From NCBI RefSeq assembly GCF_000772105.1, contig NZ_CP009354.1, positions 806,001 through 870,000 of the forward strand: a stretch of DNA of 64,000 nt, written 5' to 3'. This document shows positions 15,249 to 24,090 of the stretch, one piece after another. A program made the translations under genes and the position numbers. Source of the stretch: Vibrio tubiashii ATCC 19109. GTDB lineage: Bacteria; Pseudomonadota; Gammaproteobacteria; Enterobacterales; Vibrionaceae. The number at the start of each line of letters is the position of its first letter. Positions within the stretch are counted from its first letter, which is position 1. The notes under the pieces are model-generated. The model was not told the origin of the DNA, did no database searches, and worked only from the letters and a program-made list of their open reading frames with translations.

Positions 15249-17168
15249 ATGGGTAAAATCATTGGTATTGACTTAGGTACTACTAACTCATGTGTTGCTG
15301 TACTAGACGGCGACAAACCACGTGTAATTGAAAACGCAGAGGGTGAGCGCACCACTGCATCGGTAATTGGTTACACAGACGGTGAAACGCTAGTAGGTCA
15401 ACCTGCAAAACGTCAAGCAGTTACTAACCCAACTAACACGCTATTTGCAATTAAGCGTCTTATTGGTCGTCGTTTCGAAGACGAAGAAGTTCAGCGCGAC
15501 ATCGAAATCATGCCTTACAAAATCGTTAAGGCTGACAACGGTGATGCTTGGGTAGAAGCGCAAGGCCAGAAAATGGCAGCTCCTCAGGTTTCTGCTGAAA
15601 TCCTAAAGAAAATGAAGAAAACTGCAGAAGACTTCCTAGGTGAGGAAGTAACTGGCGCAGTTATCACAGTACCTGCTTACTTTAACGATGCTCAGCGTCA
15701 AGCAACTAAAGATGCTGGCCGTATCGCAGGTCTAGAAGTTAAACGTATCATCAACGAACCAACAGCTGCAGCTCTAGCATACGGTCTAGACAAGCAAGGC
15801 GGTGACCGCACTATCGCTGTATACGACCTTGGTGGTGGTACATTCGATATCTCTATCATCGAGATTGACGAAGTTGAAGGCGAGAAAACGTTCGAAGTAC
15901 TAGCAACTAACGGTGACACTCACTTAGGTGGTGAAGACTTCGATAACCGCATGATCAACTACCTAGTTGAAGAGTTCAAGAAAGAGCAAGGTATCGATCT
16001 TAAGAACGATCCTCTAGCAATGCAGCGTGTTAAAGAAGCAGCAGAAAAAGCGAAAATTGAGCTTTCTTCTACTTCTCAAACAGACGTAAACCTACCTTAC
16101 GTAACTGCAGATGCGACTGGTCCTAAGCACATGAACGTTAAAGTGACTCGTGCGAAACTAGAATCTCTAGTTGAAGACCTAGTTCAACGTTCTCTTGAGC
16201 CTCTAAAAGTTGCTCTAGCTGACGCAGACCTATCTGTGAACGACATTACTGACGTTATCCTAGTTGGTGGTCAGACTCGTATGCCAATGGTTCAAGCGAA
16301 AGTTGCTGAGTTCTTCGGTAAAGAAGCTCGTAAAGACGTGAACCCTGATGAAGCAGTAGCAATGGGTGCTGCAGTTCAAGGTGGTGTACTTGCTGGTGAT
16401 GTTAAAGATGTACTTCTACTAGACGTTACTCCTCTGTCTCTAGGTATTGAGACTATGGGCGGTGTAATGACTAAGCTAGTTGAGAAGAACACAACTATCC
16501 CAACGAAAGCGAACCAAGTTTTCTCTACAGCAGAAGACAACCAGAATGCGGTTACTATCCACGTTCTTCAAGGTGAGCGTAAGCAGGCGATGTACAACAA
16601 GTCTCTAGGTCAATTCAACCTAGAAGGTATTCAGCCAGCACCACGTGGTATGCCTCAAATCGAAGTAACTTTCGACCTAGATGCGGACGGTATCCTACAC
16701 GTATCTGCGAAAGATAAGTCGACTGGTAAAGAGCAGAAGATCACTATCCAAGCTTCTGGCGGTCTAAGCGACGAAGATATCGAGAAAATGGTACAAGAAG
16801 CAGAAGCTAACAAAGAAGCGGACAAGAAGTTCGAAGAGCTAGCTACTGCACGTAACCAAGCTGACCAAATGATTCACGGTACTCGTAAGCAAGTGGAAGA
16901 AGCAGGTGATGCACTTCCAGCTGACGAGAAAGAGAAGATTGAAGCAGCTATCTCTGAGCTAGAAGAAGCACGTAAGGGCGAAGACAAAGAAGCGATCGAC
17001 GCTAAAGTTCAAGCACTTATGGCAGCAGCTCAAAAGCTAATGGAAATCGCTCAACAGCAAGCTCAAGCACAGCAAGGCGCTGAAGCTGGTGCAGAACAAG
17101 CACAGCCTCAACAAGATGACGTAGTTGATGCTGAGTTTGAAGAAGTTAAGGAAGACGGCAAGAAGTAA
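15249..17168 (+). CDS. dnaK: Molecular chaperone DnaK (Hsp70)
   Basis: The 639-residue Hsp70 opens with the phosphate-binding loop [14 protein letters not shown]. It continues through the ATPase domain ([43 protein letters not shown]), the linker [13 protein letters not shown] near residue 388, the substrate-binding beta domain and helical lid, and a Gln/Ala-rich tail ending near [11 protein letters not shown]. It folds and refolds proteins with DnaJ and GrpE. A sigma-32 promoter lies upstream and GGAG precedes the ATG. Codon use is strongly biased, as in highly expressed genes. It is followed by dnaJ, but a heptamer array separates them. Confidence 0.99.
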   Translation: MGKIIGIDLGTTNSCVAVLDGDKPRVIENAEGERTTASVIGYTDGETLVGQPAKRQAVTNPTNTLFAIKRLIGRRFEDEEVQRDIEIMPYKIVKADNGDAWVEAQGQKMAAPQVSAEILKKMKKTAEDFLGEEVTGAVITVPAYFNDAQRQATKDAGRIAGLEVKRIINEPTAAALAYGLDKQGGDRTIAVYDLGGGTFDISIIEIDEVEGEKTFEVLATNGDTHLGGEDFDNRMINYLVEEFKKEQGIDLKNDPLAMQRVKEAAEKAKIELSSTSQTDVNLPYVTADATGPKHMNVKVTRAKLESLVEDLVQRSLEPLKVALADADLSVNDITDVILVGGQTRMPMVQAKVAEFFGKEARKDVNPDEAVAMGAAVQGGVLAGDVKDVLLLDVTPLSLGIETMGGVMTKLVEKNTTIPTKANQVFSTAEDNQNAVTIHVLQGERKQAMYNKSLGQFNLEGIQPAPRGMPQIEVTFDLDADGILHVSAKDKSTGKEQKITIQASGGLSDEDIEKMVQEAEANKEADKKFEELATARNQADQMIHGTRKQVEEAGDALPADEKEKIEAAISELEEARKGEDKEAIDAKVQALMAAAQKLMEIAQQQAQAQQGAEAGAEQAQPQQDDVVDAEFEEVKEDGKK

Positions 17169-17202
17169 TTCTTGATTCGACATACTTAATTTAATTTCTT
17201 GC

Positions 17203-17228
17203 GGGCGTTTGAGGAAACTCATACGCCC
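17203..17228 (+). other. Hairpin in the dnaK-dnaJ gap
   Basis: GGGCGTTTGAG and CTCATACGCCC pair with one mismatch around a GAAA tetraloop. There is no T-run directly after it, so it may be an mRNA stabiliser or weak attenuator that lowers dnaJ relative to dnaK. Confidence 0.5.
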
Positions 17229-17265
17229 GTATGTTTGTAACTAAGATGTCAGTCTAGATAATGGT

Positions 17266-17338
17266 TCTCGAATCTCGAATCTCGAATCTCGAATCTCGAA
17301 TCTCGAATCTCGAATCTCGAATCTCGAATCTCGAATCT
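17266..17338 (+). repeat. Tandem array of TCTCGAA (10 copies)
   Basis: Ten perfect 7-bp units (17266-17335) plus a partial unit fill the dnaK-dnaJ gap. Period and sequence differ from the octamer family. Each unit contains TCGA, so the array is rich in short palindromes. Confidence 0.95.
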
Positions 17339-17414
17339 TTATCTAGAATGATACAAACACCAAGCGGTGTGATTCCCATCCTCCGTTTGCAGTACTACAT
17401 TGGTGACGAAGAAC

Positions 17415-18557
17415 ATGTCAAAACGTGATTTTTACGAAGTATTAGGCGTAAGCCGCGATGCATCAGAGCGTGATATTAAAAAGGCCTACAAGCGCCTAGC
17501 GATGAAATTCCACCCAGACCGTAACCAGGGCGATGAAAGCGCAGCAGAAAAGTTTAAAGAAGTAAAAGAAGCGTACGAAATTCTTCTCGATCCGCAAAAG
17601 AAAGCTGCTTATGACCAATACGGTCATGCTGCTTTTGAACAAGGCGGTATGGGCGGCGGCGGCTTTGGTGGTGGCGGTGCTGATTTCGGTGACATCTTTG
17701 GTGATGTGTTCGGTGATATCTTCGGTGGCGGTCGTCGTGGTGGCGGTGGTCATCGTGCTCAGCGCGGTGCTGACCTTCGTTACAACATGGAACTGTCACT
17801 TGAAGAAGCGGTTCGTGGTGTATCTAAAGAGATTGAAGTACCAACGCTGGTTCACTGTGACAGCTGTGAAGGTAGCGGCGCTAAGAAAGGCACTTCTGCG
17901 GAAACTTGTGGCACCTGTCATGGCCATGGTCAGGTTCAGATGCGTCAAGGTTTCTTTGCGGTTCAACAAACCTGTCCTACCTGTCATGGTAAAGGCAAGA
18001 TCATTAAAGACCCATGTAATGTATGTCATGGACAAGGTCGTAAGCAGAAGACTAAGACCCTTAACGTTAAGATCCCAGCTGGCGTAGATACGGGCGATCG
18101 TATTCGTCTTTCTGGTGAAGGTGAAGCGGGAGAGCATGGCGCTCCGGCGGGTGACCTGTACGTTCAAGTTCATGTCAAAGAGCACCATATCTTTGAGCGT
18201 GATGGCAACAACCTTTACTGTGAAGTACCTGTGAGCTTTGCTATGGCAGCACTGGGTGGTGAAGTTGAAGTGCCAACACTTGATGGTCGTGTAAACCTTA
18301 AAGTTCCAACAGAGACCCAAACTGGTCGCATGTTCCGTATGCGTGGTAAAGGTGTCAAAGGTGTTCGTGGCGGTGGTGTTGGCGATCTGATTGTTAAACT
18401 AGTTGTCGAAACGCCAGTAAACCTTAGCTCGCGTCAGAAAGATCTGCTAAAAGAATTTGAAGAGTCTTGTGGTGGTGAAGCGGCAACGAAACATAAGCCA
18501 AAATCAGAAGGCTTCTTCAACGGTGTGAAGAAGTTCTTTGATGACCTAACTAGCTAA
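17415..18557 (+). CDS. dnaJ: Co-chaperone DnaJ (Hsp40)
   Basis: The 380-residue type I Hsp40 has a J domain (1-70, with HPD in [10 protein letters not shown]), a Gly/Phe-rich stretch (about 75-120), four zinc motifs ([32 protein letters not shown]) and two C-terminal beta domains. It delivers substrates to DnaK and triggers ATP hydrolysis. I start at [11 protein letters not shown] (17415); the five residues before it are not family-like. No separate sigma-32 promoter is obvious, so it is probably read through from dnaK across the heptamer array. Confidence 0.98.
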   Translation: MSKRDFYEVLGVSRDASERDIKKAYKRLAMKFHPDRNQGDESAAEKFKEVKEAYEILLDPQKKAAYDQYGHAAFEQGGMGGGGFGGGGADFGDIFGDVFGDIFGGGRRGGGGHRAQRGADLRYNMELSLEEAVRGVSKEIEVPTLVHCDSCEGSGAKKGTSAETCGTCHGHGQVQMRQGFFAVQQTCPTCHGKGKIIKDPCNVCHGQGRKQKTKTLNVKIPAGVDTGDRIRLSGEGEAGEHGAPAGDLYVQVHVKEHHIFERDGNNLYCEVPVSFAMAALGGEVEVPTLDGRVNLKVPTETQTGRMFRMRGKGVKGVRGGGVGDLIVKLVVETPVNLSSRQKDLLKEFEESCGGEAATKHKPKSEGFFNGVKKFFDDLTS

Positions 18558-18576
18558 CTTTAGCACTAAGATTTTG

Positions 18577-18604
18577 AAAGCCTGCTTCTCAGCAGGCTTT
18601 TTTA
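18577..18604. terminator. dnaJ terminator
   Basis: AAGCCTGC and GCAGGCTT form a perfect stem followed by T5. It abuts the stop codon of the convergent pilin gene, and the hairpin may serve both directions. Confidence 0.92.
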
Positions 18605-19033
18605 TTGCCAACAATTGGGTGGCGTCATTTCACCTGTTTGATTGATGGTCAGTTGGTTATAGTGATTGTCGGAACACTGATCCTTTAACTGCGCGCCGAT
18701 AGGTTCTGCCTTGATAGTATATGCAGACGCTGTGGCAGAAATAGACACAGTGAAATGCTCAGTATCTAAGGTGCAGAATCTACACCTCCCTCCAGATAAC
18801 ACCGATGTTGCTGCCGATTGGTAACTCCCAGAATAGTGCTGTTCGAGTTCGATCTGAATCTTGGCTAGATCCGCCAGTGCAGCAGTCCGATGTGCCTTGA
18901 GTAAGTGGCTTTGATAGCTTGGATACGCGATTGCCGCGACTATCGAGATAATGGCTAAAGCGAGCATCAATTCGACAAGTGTCATTGCTTTTACTCGATA
19001 TTTTCTTGAATTACATAACTTTTTTCGAATCAT
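18602..19033 (-). CDS. pilE: Type IV minor pilin, PilE-like
   Basis: The 143-residue prepilin has a basic leader of 16 residues, then MTLVELMLALAIISIVAAIA, the hydrophobic N-terminal helix of type IV pilins with Glu at +5. The residue before the cleavage site is Ala (VKA/MTLVE) rather than the near-invariant Gly. A cysteine-bearing globular domain follows (CRFC, and a Cys pair near the end). It is divergent from the fimT-pilW-pilX-pilV cluster and convergent with dnaJ, a location shared with the competence (chitin-regulated) pilus minor pilins of V. cholerae. It is probably a tip or assembly-priming subunit. The gene name is by position and similarity. Confidence 0.85.
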   Translation of the reverse strand: MIRKKLCNSRKYRVKAMTLVELMLALAIISIVAAIAYPSYQSHLLKAHRTAALADLAKIQIELEQHYSGSYQSAATSVLSGGRCRFCTLDTEHFTVSISATASAYTIKAEPIGAQLKDQCSDNHYNQLTINQTGEMTPPNCWQ

Positions 19034-19136
19034 TTCGAATGCTTCCTATCAGGTTGTTCGCCTATTTTTCTAAGCTGCTAGCATGTCTTCAAGTTGGAAA
19101 CTTCTTTACATTTGACTTTGCATAGGAATTTGGGAA

Positions 19137-19646
19137 ATGTCTCGCGGGTTTACTCTGTTAGAGCTATTAATCACGATGCTGGTGTTGGCTGTAATACTTT
19201 CAGTCGCTGTACCCAGTTTTCATAATCTCCATCTCAATAGTCAAATGCTCAGAGCAGCCAACGAGCTCAATGGTTTTTTAAACCAAGCCCGTTCTGAAGC
19301 GATTTGGAGAAACCGTGATTTATGGGCGCATTTTACCTTCACTTCTTCGCCAGTTTTAGCCAAAGATTGGACGGTGACACTGACAGATTCAGACACCAGA
19401 GGAGAGGGCAACAAAATTCTATTCTTACAGGGCACTTCATTTAAAGACTTACAACTCGATTGGACTTATACCGCAGATAGAATCAAATTCGATGGTCTGC
19501 GCGGTCGAATTAAAGATGGTAGCTTGAGCTTCTACCCCGAAGGTCACGCTAGCCAAGCGCTGATTGTAAAAAGTTCCTACGCGGGTAACCGAATCATGCT
19601 CTGCGCGCTAAGTGAAAGTAGTTATGGTTTTCCCAACTGTGCGTAA
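19137..19646 (+). CDS. fimT: Type IV pilus minor pilin, FimT/GspH family
   Basis: The 169-residue pseudopilin starts MSRGFTLLELLITMLVLAVI: a three-residue leader, Gly/Phe cleavage site and Glu+5. A GspH-type domain follows (RAANELNGFLNQARSEAIWRN). FimT proteins of naturally competent bacteria can bind DNA at the pilus. It heads a tight cluster with pilW, pilX and pilV (overlaps of 23, 4 and 11 bases), so it is one operon. The C-terminal Cys pair (MLCALSESSYGFPNCA) is typical of minor pilins. Confidence 0.87.
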   Translation: MSRGFTLLELLITMLVLAVILSVAVPSFHNLHLNSQMLRAANELNGFLNQARSEAIWRNRDLWAHFTFTSSPVLAKDWTVTLTDSDTRGEGNKILFLQGTSFKDLQLDWTYTADRIKFDGLRGRIKDGSLSFYPEGHASQALIVKSSYAGNRIMLCALSESSYGFPNCA

Positions 19647-20274
19647 TTGTCGTCAACGTGGGGCAAGTCTAGTCGAGCTCCTGATCGCTTCGATCATGGG
19701 AGTTATGGCGATTGGAGTTATCGGAACGGTATTTACTAGCGGACAAAAGCTCGCCACCGAGAGAGGAAAGCAATTGCTGCTTGCGCAAAACCTATCGAGT
19801 ACCCTATTGCAAATAAAAGAGGACATTCACCGAGCAGGTTTTAATGGCATTGCAGCTATCCCTGCCCAGTTGTCTGGAGCGACTTCTCATCTTTATATCG
19901 ACAATGAGCTAGGGGTACTTGGCTATGTTTACCGCATCGCTTCTACGGGAAGCGCTTCATTTCGCAATGTCGTCTATAAACGTGAAGAGTCAGAAACCAT
20001 AGAGCTAGGAGACTCACTCAAGCTGTGCGAAAAGCACACTAGCGAGCCTCTCTCAATTTCCTCCGCTTCTTCATCTGGGCTCGGAGGTTACTGTTTTAAT
20101 TTGTTTAACCCTAAACAAATATCTGTGACAGAGTTTTCGCTCAATAAAGAAGTGGTCAAAGGTGGCGAGGCGGAGACGCGAATGGTGACCATATCAATCC
20201 ATGCGCACCTTCTTTCTGACACTGAGATAACTTATCAATCCAATCTCACTGCGTTACTTAGGAACTGGCAATGA
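19624..20274 (+). CDS. pilW: Type IV pilus minor pilin, PilW family
   Basis: The 216-residue protein has leader residues ending RQRG, cleavage before ASLVELLIASIMGVMAIG (Glu+5 kept) and a long globular domain with two conserved cysteines (KLCEKH and GGYCFN). PilW is one of the minor pilins that prime type IV pilus assembly with FimU/FimT, PilV, PilX and PilE. The ATG at 19624 overlaps fimT by 23 bases; a GTG at 19612 is also possible. The stop overlaps the next start as ATGA. Confidence 0.82.
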   Translation: MVFPTVRNCRQRGASLVELLIASIMGVMAIGVIGTVFTSGQKLATERGKQLLLAQNLSSTLLQIKEDIHRAGFNGIAAIPAQLSGATSHLYIDNELGVLGYVYRIASTGSASFRNVVYKREESETIELGDSLKLCEKHTSEPLSISSASSSGLGGYCFNLFNPKQISVTEFSLNKEVVKGGEAETRMVTISIHAHLLSDTEITYQSNLTALLRNWQ

Positions 20275-21515
20275 GGCGCACCATTGAAAGAGGGTTTGCG
20301 ACTCTACTTATTACCAGCGTTGTTTTGGTCACGGCTTTGTTAGTCGGGTTAACTAGCTATAAAGTTCTGTTTTATCAGATTAAACGAGCACAAAACGAAG
20401 TGAAGGTTAGGCAGGCTCACTGGCAATCTGAAGCGGGTGTAGAATGCGCCTACGCTTATGTAAATGCATTTCCGGATCAGCTTAACGCGCTTTCTTCTGC
20501 GGCTAACACCTTGCTTAATGATGTATGTAAAGAAACCTTGCAACTAGAAGCGCTTTATATCGAACCGCTCAGCGAAGACAACTACCTAGTACACGCCGAC
20601 AGTGAAAACTATCGAATTAATCGCCGTTTTCATCACAGTGAGGTGAGTGGTATGGGCGCAATACAATCGACAGCGGATTTACGTTTGATTGGGAGCATCG
20701 ATATTGCTCCAGATGCGCCAAGAGAGGTTCGATCTGATGGTTTTTATGACTGCGTGGCGGTGAGGTATCTCTCTAAAGTGGCGTATGAAACCGGGGGAAG
20801 CACAGGAACATTGTCGACCAGCGCGCCTATGGTTAACGGCCCCTATTCAGGATTTAATGGCGAGTGCGCTCCAGAGTACAAAACTTCTCTTTCTAGCAAC
20901 CAAAGCACCTCTGAAACTGGCAACTTGTTTAAAAACGATTACCAGCAAGACTCGCAGCTTAATACGTTTCACAATTACTTTAATATGGCGAAAAACGCTG
21001 AAAATATTGCGCGCGCTAAGCTGCAATATCAGGTGATCTCGTTAGCGACTGTTTCTGACGGCCACAACTGCGCTGATGTGATTAATAGCCACTTAACATC
21101 GACCAATAACAGGCTATGGATAGAAGGGCACTGCATCATCACCACTCCTTTGAACATTGCTTGGCCTTCGTCACTAGTGGTAGAGAATGGTATTTTCTCT
21201 TCGACAGGTTCAAATGTATTTGCCGGATCTTTCTATCACTTAGTGGACATGTCGTCATTAGACTTTAGCGTGTCGAGTCTGAATGATTATTGGAATGCAG
21301 TCAGTTTTAAAAGTTCTATTCAGGCTTGGCTGAGTAGTCATACTGTCTATTTTGATAACGGATCATTTCATCCCAAAGGTGGGTTGCACTTTGATGCGCC
21401 GGGTGGGGAAGTTGTACTGAAAGGCTCCTATGACTTAGATTATTCAGCGGCGAATAACCCTATTGAGGGGCGTAAAGCGTTTGCTTGGTATCCCGGAGGC
21501 TGGTATGGGCAATAG
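20271..21515 (+). CDS. PilX-like minor pilin / pilus assembly protein
   Basis: This 414-residue protein begins with a short leader and a hydrophobic helix (RGFATLLITSVVLVTALLVGL). It lacks the Glu+5 of ordinary pilins, as PilX/GspK-type tip proteins do. The following QAHWQSEAGVECAYAYVNAF resembles the PilX N-terminal region. The remaining 330 residues are Ser/Asn-rich with few recognisable motifs. It overlaps pilW by four bases and pilV by 11, so it is co-translated with them. Function as the fourth minor pilin is inferred mainly from position and N-terminus. Confidence 0.7.
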   Translation: MRRTIERGFATLLITSVVLVTALLVGLTSYKVLFYQIKRAQNEVKVRQAHWQSEAGVECAYAYVNAFPDQLNALSSAANTLLNDVCKETLQLEALYIEPLSEDNYLVHADSENYRINRRFHHSEVSGMGAIQSTADLRLIGSIDIAPDAPREVRSDGFYDCVAVRYLSKVAYETGGSTGTLSTSAPMVNGPYSGFNGECAPEYKTSLSSNQSTSETGNLFKNDYQQDSQLNTFHNYFNMAKNAENIARAKLQYQVISLATVSDGHNCADVINSHLTSTNNRLWIEGHCIITTPLNIAWPSSLVVENGIFSSTGSNVFAGSFYHLVDMSSLDFSVSSLNDYWNAVSFKSSIQAWLSSHTVYFDNGSFHPKGGLHFDAPGGEVVLKGSYDLDYSAANNPIEGRKAFAWYPGGWYGQ

Positions 21516-21924
21516 TCGGCGAGGCTTTACTTTATTGGAAGTGCTAATTGCCTTGTTGCTGATCGGTATTGCGAGTCTAGCTTTGGTTAAGTTACAGGTT
21601 TACATCGAGCAAAGAAGTGATTTTGCGATTAAGAGTATTGAAGGATTAAACCTGATAGAAAATAAACTGGAGTGGTTTCGTACCCGAGGTGCAGACCCAA
21701 GTCAGTCTGGCGTCGCGGTGGCAGATTTCGATTTGATAAGCAGTGGTTCAGACTCTCTACATTCATATCAGCTTGTTTGGCAAATTAGTACGCCATCTGC
21801 TGAACTTTCCTCTTCTCTTAAACAGATAACGATAACCGCACAGTGGCAAGATCGTCTAGGAGAGCCCCATCAATTAACTCTTAACACAATGATTGCGAGA
21901 GATGGTGAATTTATAAGCAGATAG
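21505..21924 (+). CDS. pilV: Type IV pilus minor pilin, PilV/GspI family
   Basis: The 139-residue prepilin starts MGNSRRGFTLLEVLIALLLI with Gly/Phe cleavage site and Glu+5. A compact domain follows, including NLIENKLEWFRTR as in GspI/PilV proteins. GGAGG at 21496-21500 fixes the ATG at 21505 inside the end of the PilX-like gene; the longer frame from 21463 is rejected. It closes the minor-pilin operon. In V. cholerae the equivalent set belongs to the DNA-uptake pilus and is induced with competence, so the same is likely here. Confidence 0.85.
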   Translation: MGNSRRGFTLLEVLIALLLIGIASLALVKLQVYIEQRSDFAIKSIEGLNLIENKLEWFRTRGADPSQSGVAVADFDLISSGSDSLHSYQLVWQISTPSAELSSSLKQITITAQWQDRLGEPHQLTLNTMIARDGEFISR

Positions 21925-22195
21925 ATTCATATTGTGAATTGGTAGATCTATTTTACTAACCTGCATACGTTATATTTTGCATTTTGGTTTCATTATTGTT
22001 TAGTAATCTCGAGTGTTTGTGTTTTGACTTTGTTGCACGTAGATGGCGTTTTTGCAAAATATGTCTCCAATTATGGAAAAACCTCTAGATTGTTGTGCTT
22101 TATTAGAGTGGATTCACTAAAATACTTGGTGAAAAATAGACCGACATAATAAATGCATAAAGGTCTACCGCGACAACATCACATATGGAGTTACC

Positions 22196-23755
22196 ATGAG
22201 TAACCAAGCAATTAATAAAGCTCCGTCACCAAAGCCTAGTGGTATGGACCGCTTCCTAAACTTTATTGAACGAGCGGGTAACAAGATCCCAGATCCTGCC
22301 ATCCTGTTCTTTTGGGCACTGATCATTACATGGGGTGCATCTGCCCTTCTTTCTAACTTCACGTTCGACCTTATTAATCCACGTTCGGGTGAAGCGCTTG
22401 CAATCAACAACCTTCTGACTGGCGAATCTCTAGCAAGCTTTCTAGCGAACATGGTTACTACCTTTACTGGTTTTGCACCACTAGGTATCGTGCTTGTAGC
22501 GATGCTAGGTGTTGGTGTTGCTGACTCTTCTGGCTTCATTACAACTGGCCTGAAGAAAATGCTTAACTTCACACCAGCTAAGCTTCTTACACCAATGCTA
22601 ATCCTTGTAGCAATCGTATCGCACACTGCAGCAGATGCGGGCTACGTACTGGTTATTCCTCTTGGTGGTATCATTTTCCACGCAGCTGGTCGTCACCCTC
22701 TAGCAGGTATCGCAGCGGCGTTTGCTGGTGTATCAGGTGGTTTCTCTGCTAACTTTATCCCTTCAGGTATTGATCCACTATTAGCAGGTTTCACGCAAAC
22801 AGCAGCACAAGTTCTTGACCCTGAGTACGTAGTTAACCCACTGGCGAACATTTTCTTCACGGGTATTTCTTCAGTCATCATCGTAGCGATTGGTTGGTAT
22901 GTTACTGAGAAAATCATTGAACCTCGTCTAGCTAATACACCAGTGGATGAAGATGCAGAAAAAGCACCGGATCTAGGTTCATTCACTGAGCTAGAGTCAA
23001 AAGCGTTCCGTTACGCAGGTTGGGCTATGCTTGCGGGTATCGCTCTATTGGTTGTTGCTCTGATCCCAGAAACATCAGCACTGCGTTCTCCAGAAGGTGA
23101 AATTACAGCGTTCTCAGCACCAATTATGAAGTCGATTGTTCCATTGATCTTCATTTTGTTTATCATCCCTGGTTATGTTTACGGTAAAGTGTCGGGTACG
23201 TTCAAAACCAGTAACGATATTATCAAAGCAATGGCAGATACTATGTCGACCATGGGCGCTTACATCGTAATGTCGTTCTTCTGTGCTCAGTTCCTATCGG
23301 CGTTCGCTCAGTCAAACATTGGTACTCTTCTAGCGCTATACGGTGCTGAAGGCCTGAAAGCGATGAACCTACCAGGTGAAGCAACAATCATCGGTATGAT
23401 TCTTCTAACCGCGGCGGTTAACCTTCTAATCGGTTCTGCGTCAGCGAAATGGGCTCTGATTGGTCCAATCCTAGTTCCAATGCTAATGGCAGTTGGTATT
23501 TCACCAGAACTGTCTCAAGCGGCTTACCGTGTTGGTGATTCTGTTTCGAACATCATCTCTCCTCTGATGGTCTTCTTCCCACTTGTGGTGGTTTACTGTC
23601 AGCGCTACGTGAAGTCGACTGGTATCGGTACTCTAGCTTCACTAATGATGCCATTCTCTATCGCAATGCTGATTGGTTGGTCTATCTTCCTAGTTGCGTA
23701 CTGGATGCTAGGTATCCCTCTAGGTATTCAAGCACCTTACACTTACACGATGTAA
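22196..23755 (+). CDS. AbgT-family transporter, copy A
   Basis: This 519-residue membrane protein is of the AbgT family (p-aminobenzoyl-glutamate transport / MtrF-like). It has the family start FIERAGNKIPDPAILFF (about 23-39), the MLGVGVADSSGFI segment, SHTAADAGYVLVIPLGGIIF and GVSGGFSANFIPSGIDPLL, with the second half repeating the pattern (SAKWALIGPILVPML). Members import aminobenzoyl-glutamate or export sulfonamides; substrate cannot be told here. GGAG precedes the ATG. A close paralogue follows 335 bases later with a terminator between, so the two are separate transcripts. Strong codon bias suggests good expression. Confidence 0.9.
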   Translation: MSNQAINKAPSPKPSGMDRFLNFIERAGNKIPDPAILFFWALIITWGASALLSNFTFDLINPRSGEALAINNLLTGESLASFLANMVTTFTGFAPLGIVLVAMLGVGVADSSGFITTGLKKMLNFTPAKLLTPMLILVAIVSHTAADAGYVLVIPLGGIIFHAAGRHPLAGIAAAFAGVSGGFSANFIPSGIDPLLAGFTQTAAQVLDPEYVVNPLANIFFTGISSVIIVAIGWYVTEKIIEPRLANTPVDEDAEKAPDLGSFTELESKAFRYAGWAMLAGIALLVVALIPETSALRSPEGEITAFSAPIMKSIVPLIFILFIIPGYVYGKVSGTFKTSNDIIKAMADTMSTMGAYIVMSFFCAQFLSAFAQSNIGTLLALYGAEGLKAMNLPGEATIIGMILLTAAVNLLIGSASAKWALIGPILVPMLMAVGISPELSQAAYRVGDSVSNIISPLMVFFPLVVVYCQRYVKSTGIGTLASLMMPFSIAMLIGWSIFLVAYWMLGIPLGIQAPYTYTM

Positions 23756-23781
23756 TTGTTGGTCACCGACCACTAAATGAC

Positions 23782-23814
23782 AAAGCCTCGCTAATTAGCG
23801 AGGCTTTTGTTTTT
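23782..23814 (+). terminator. Terminator between the two AbgT genes
   Basis: AAAGCCTCGCTAA/TTAGCGAGGCTTT is a perfect palindrome followed by a T-rich run. The rest of the 335-base gap (23815-24090) is AT-rich and should hold the promoter of copy B; I see no clear operator. Confidence 0.92.
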
Positions 23815-24090
23815 GTAGTGGAATATAAACCCAGCAAATGTCTATTTCCTGGGTTTTTGAAATGTAAAAATTAATTTTTATTGGTTGTTAATTCTATTAA
23901 ATCGATTTTGTATAACATTAATAACAGATCTGAATGTTGCGCGTTGGCCTATTGTCTTGTTATAGCCATTTACTATGGTTTTTTATCTTGCTCACTCTTC
24001 TTAGCGCGGTTTTACACCCTATATTCTGTTTGTTAATGTGCCCGCCCAATTTATTAAATGTGACTCAGTTAAAAGTTTAGGGTGTCATCT

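Noticed and set aside
14814..15249. Open frames on both strands across the long octamer array (period-8 peptides)
   Set aside because: They encode only repeated eight-residue units produced by the 8-bp repeat, have no ribosome sites and exist on both strands at once.
17611..18320. Long alternative frames over dnaJ on both strands
   Set aside because: They are shadows of the Gly- and Cys-rich dnaJ sequence.
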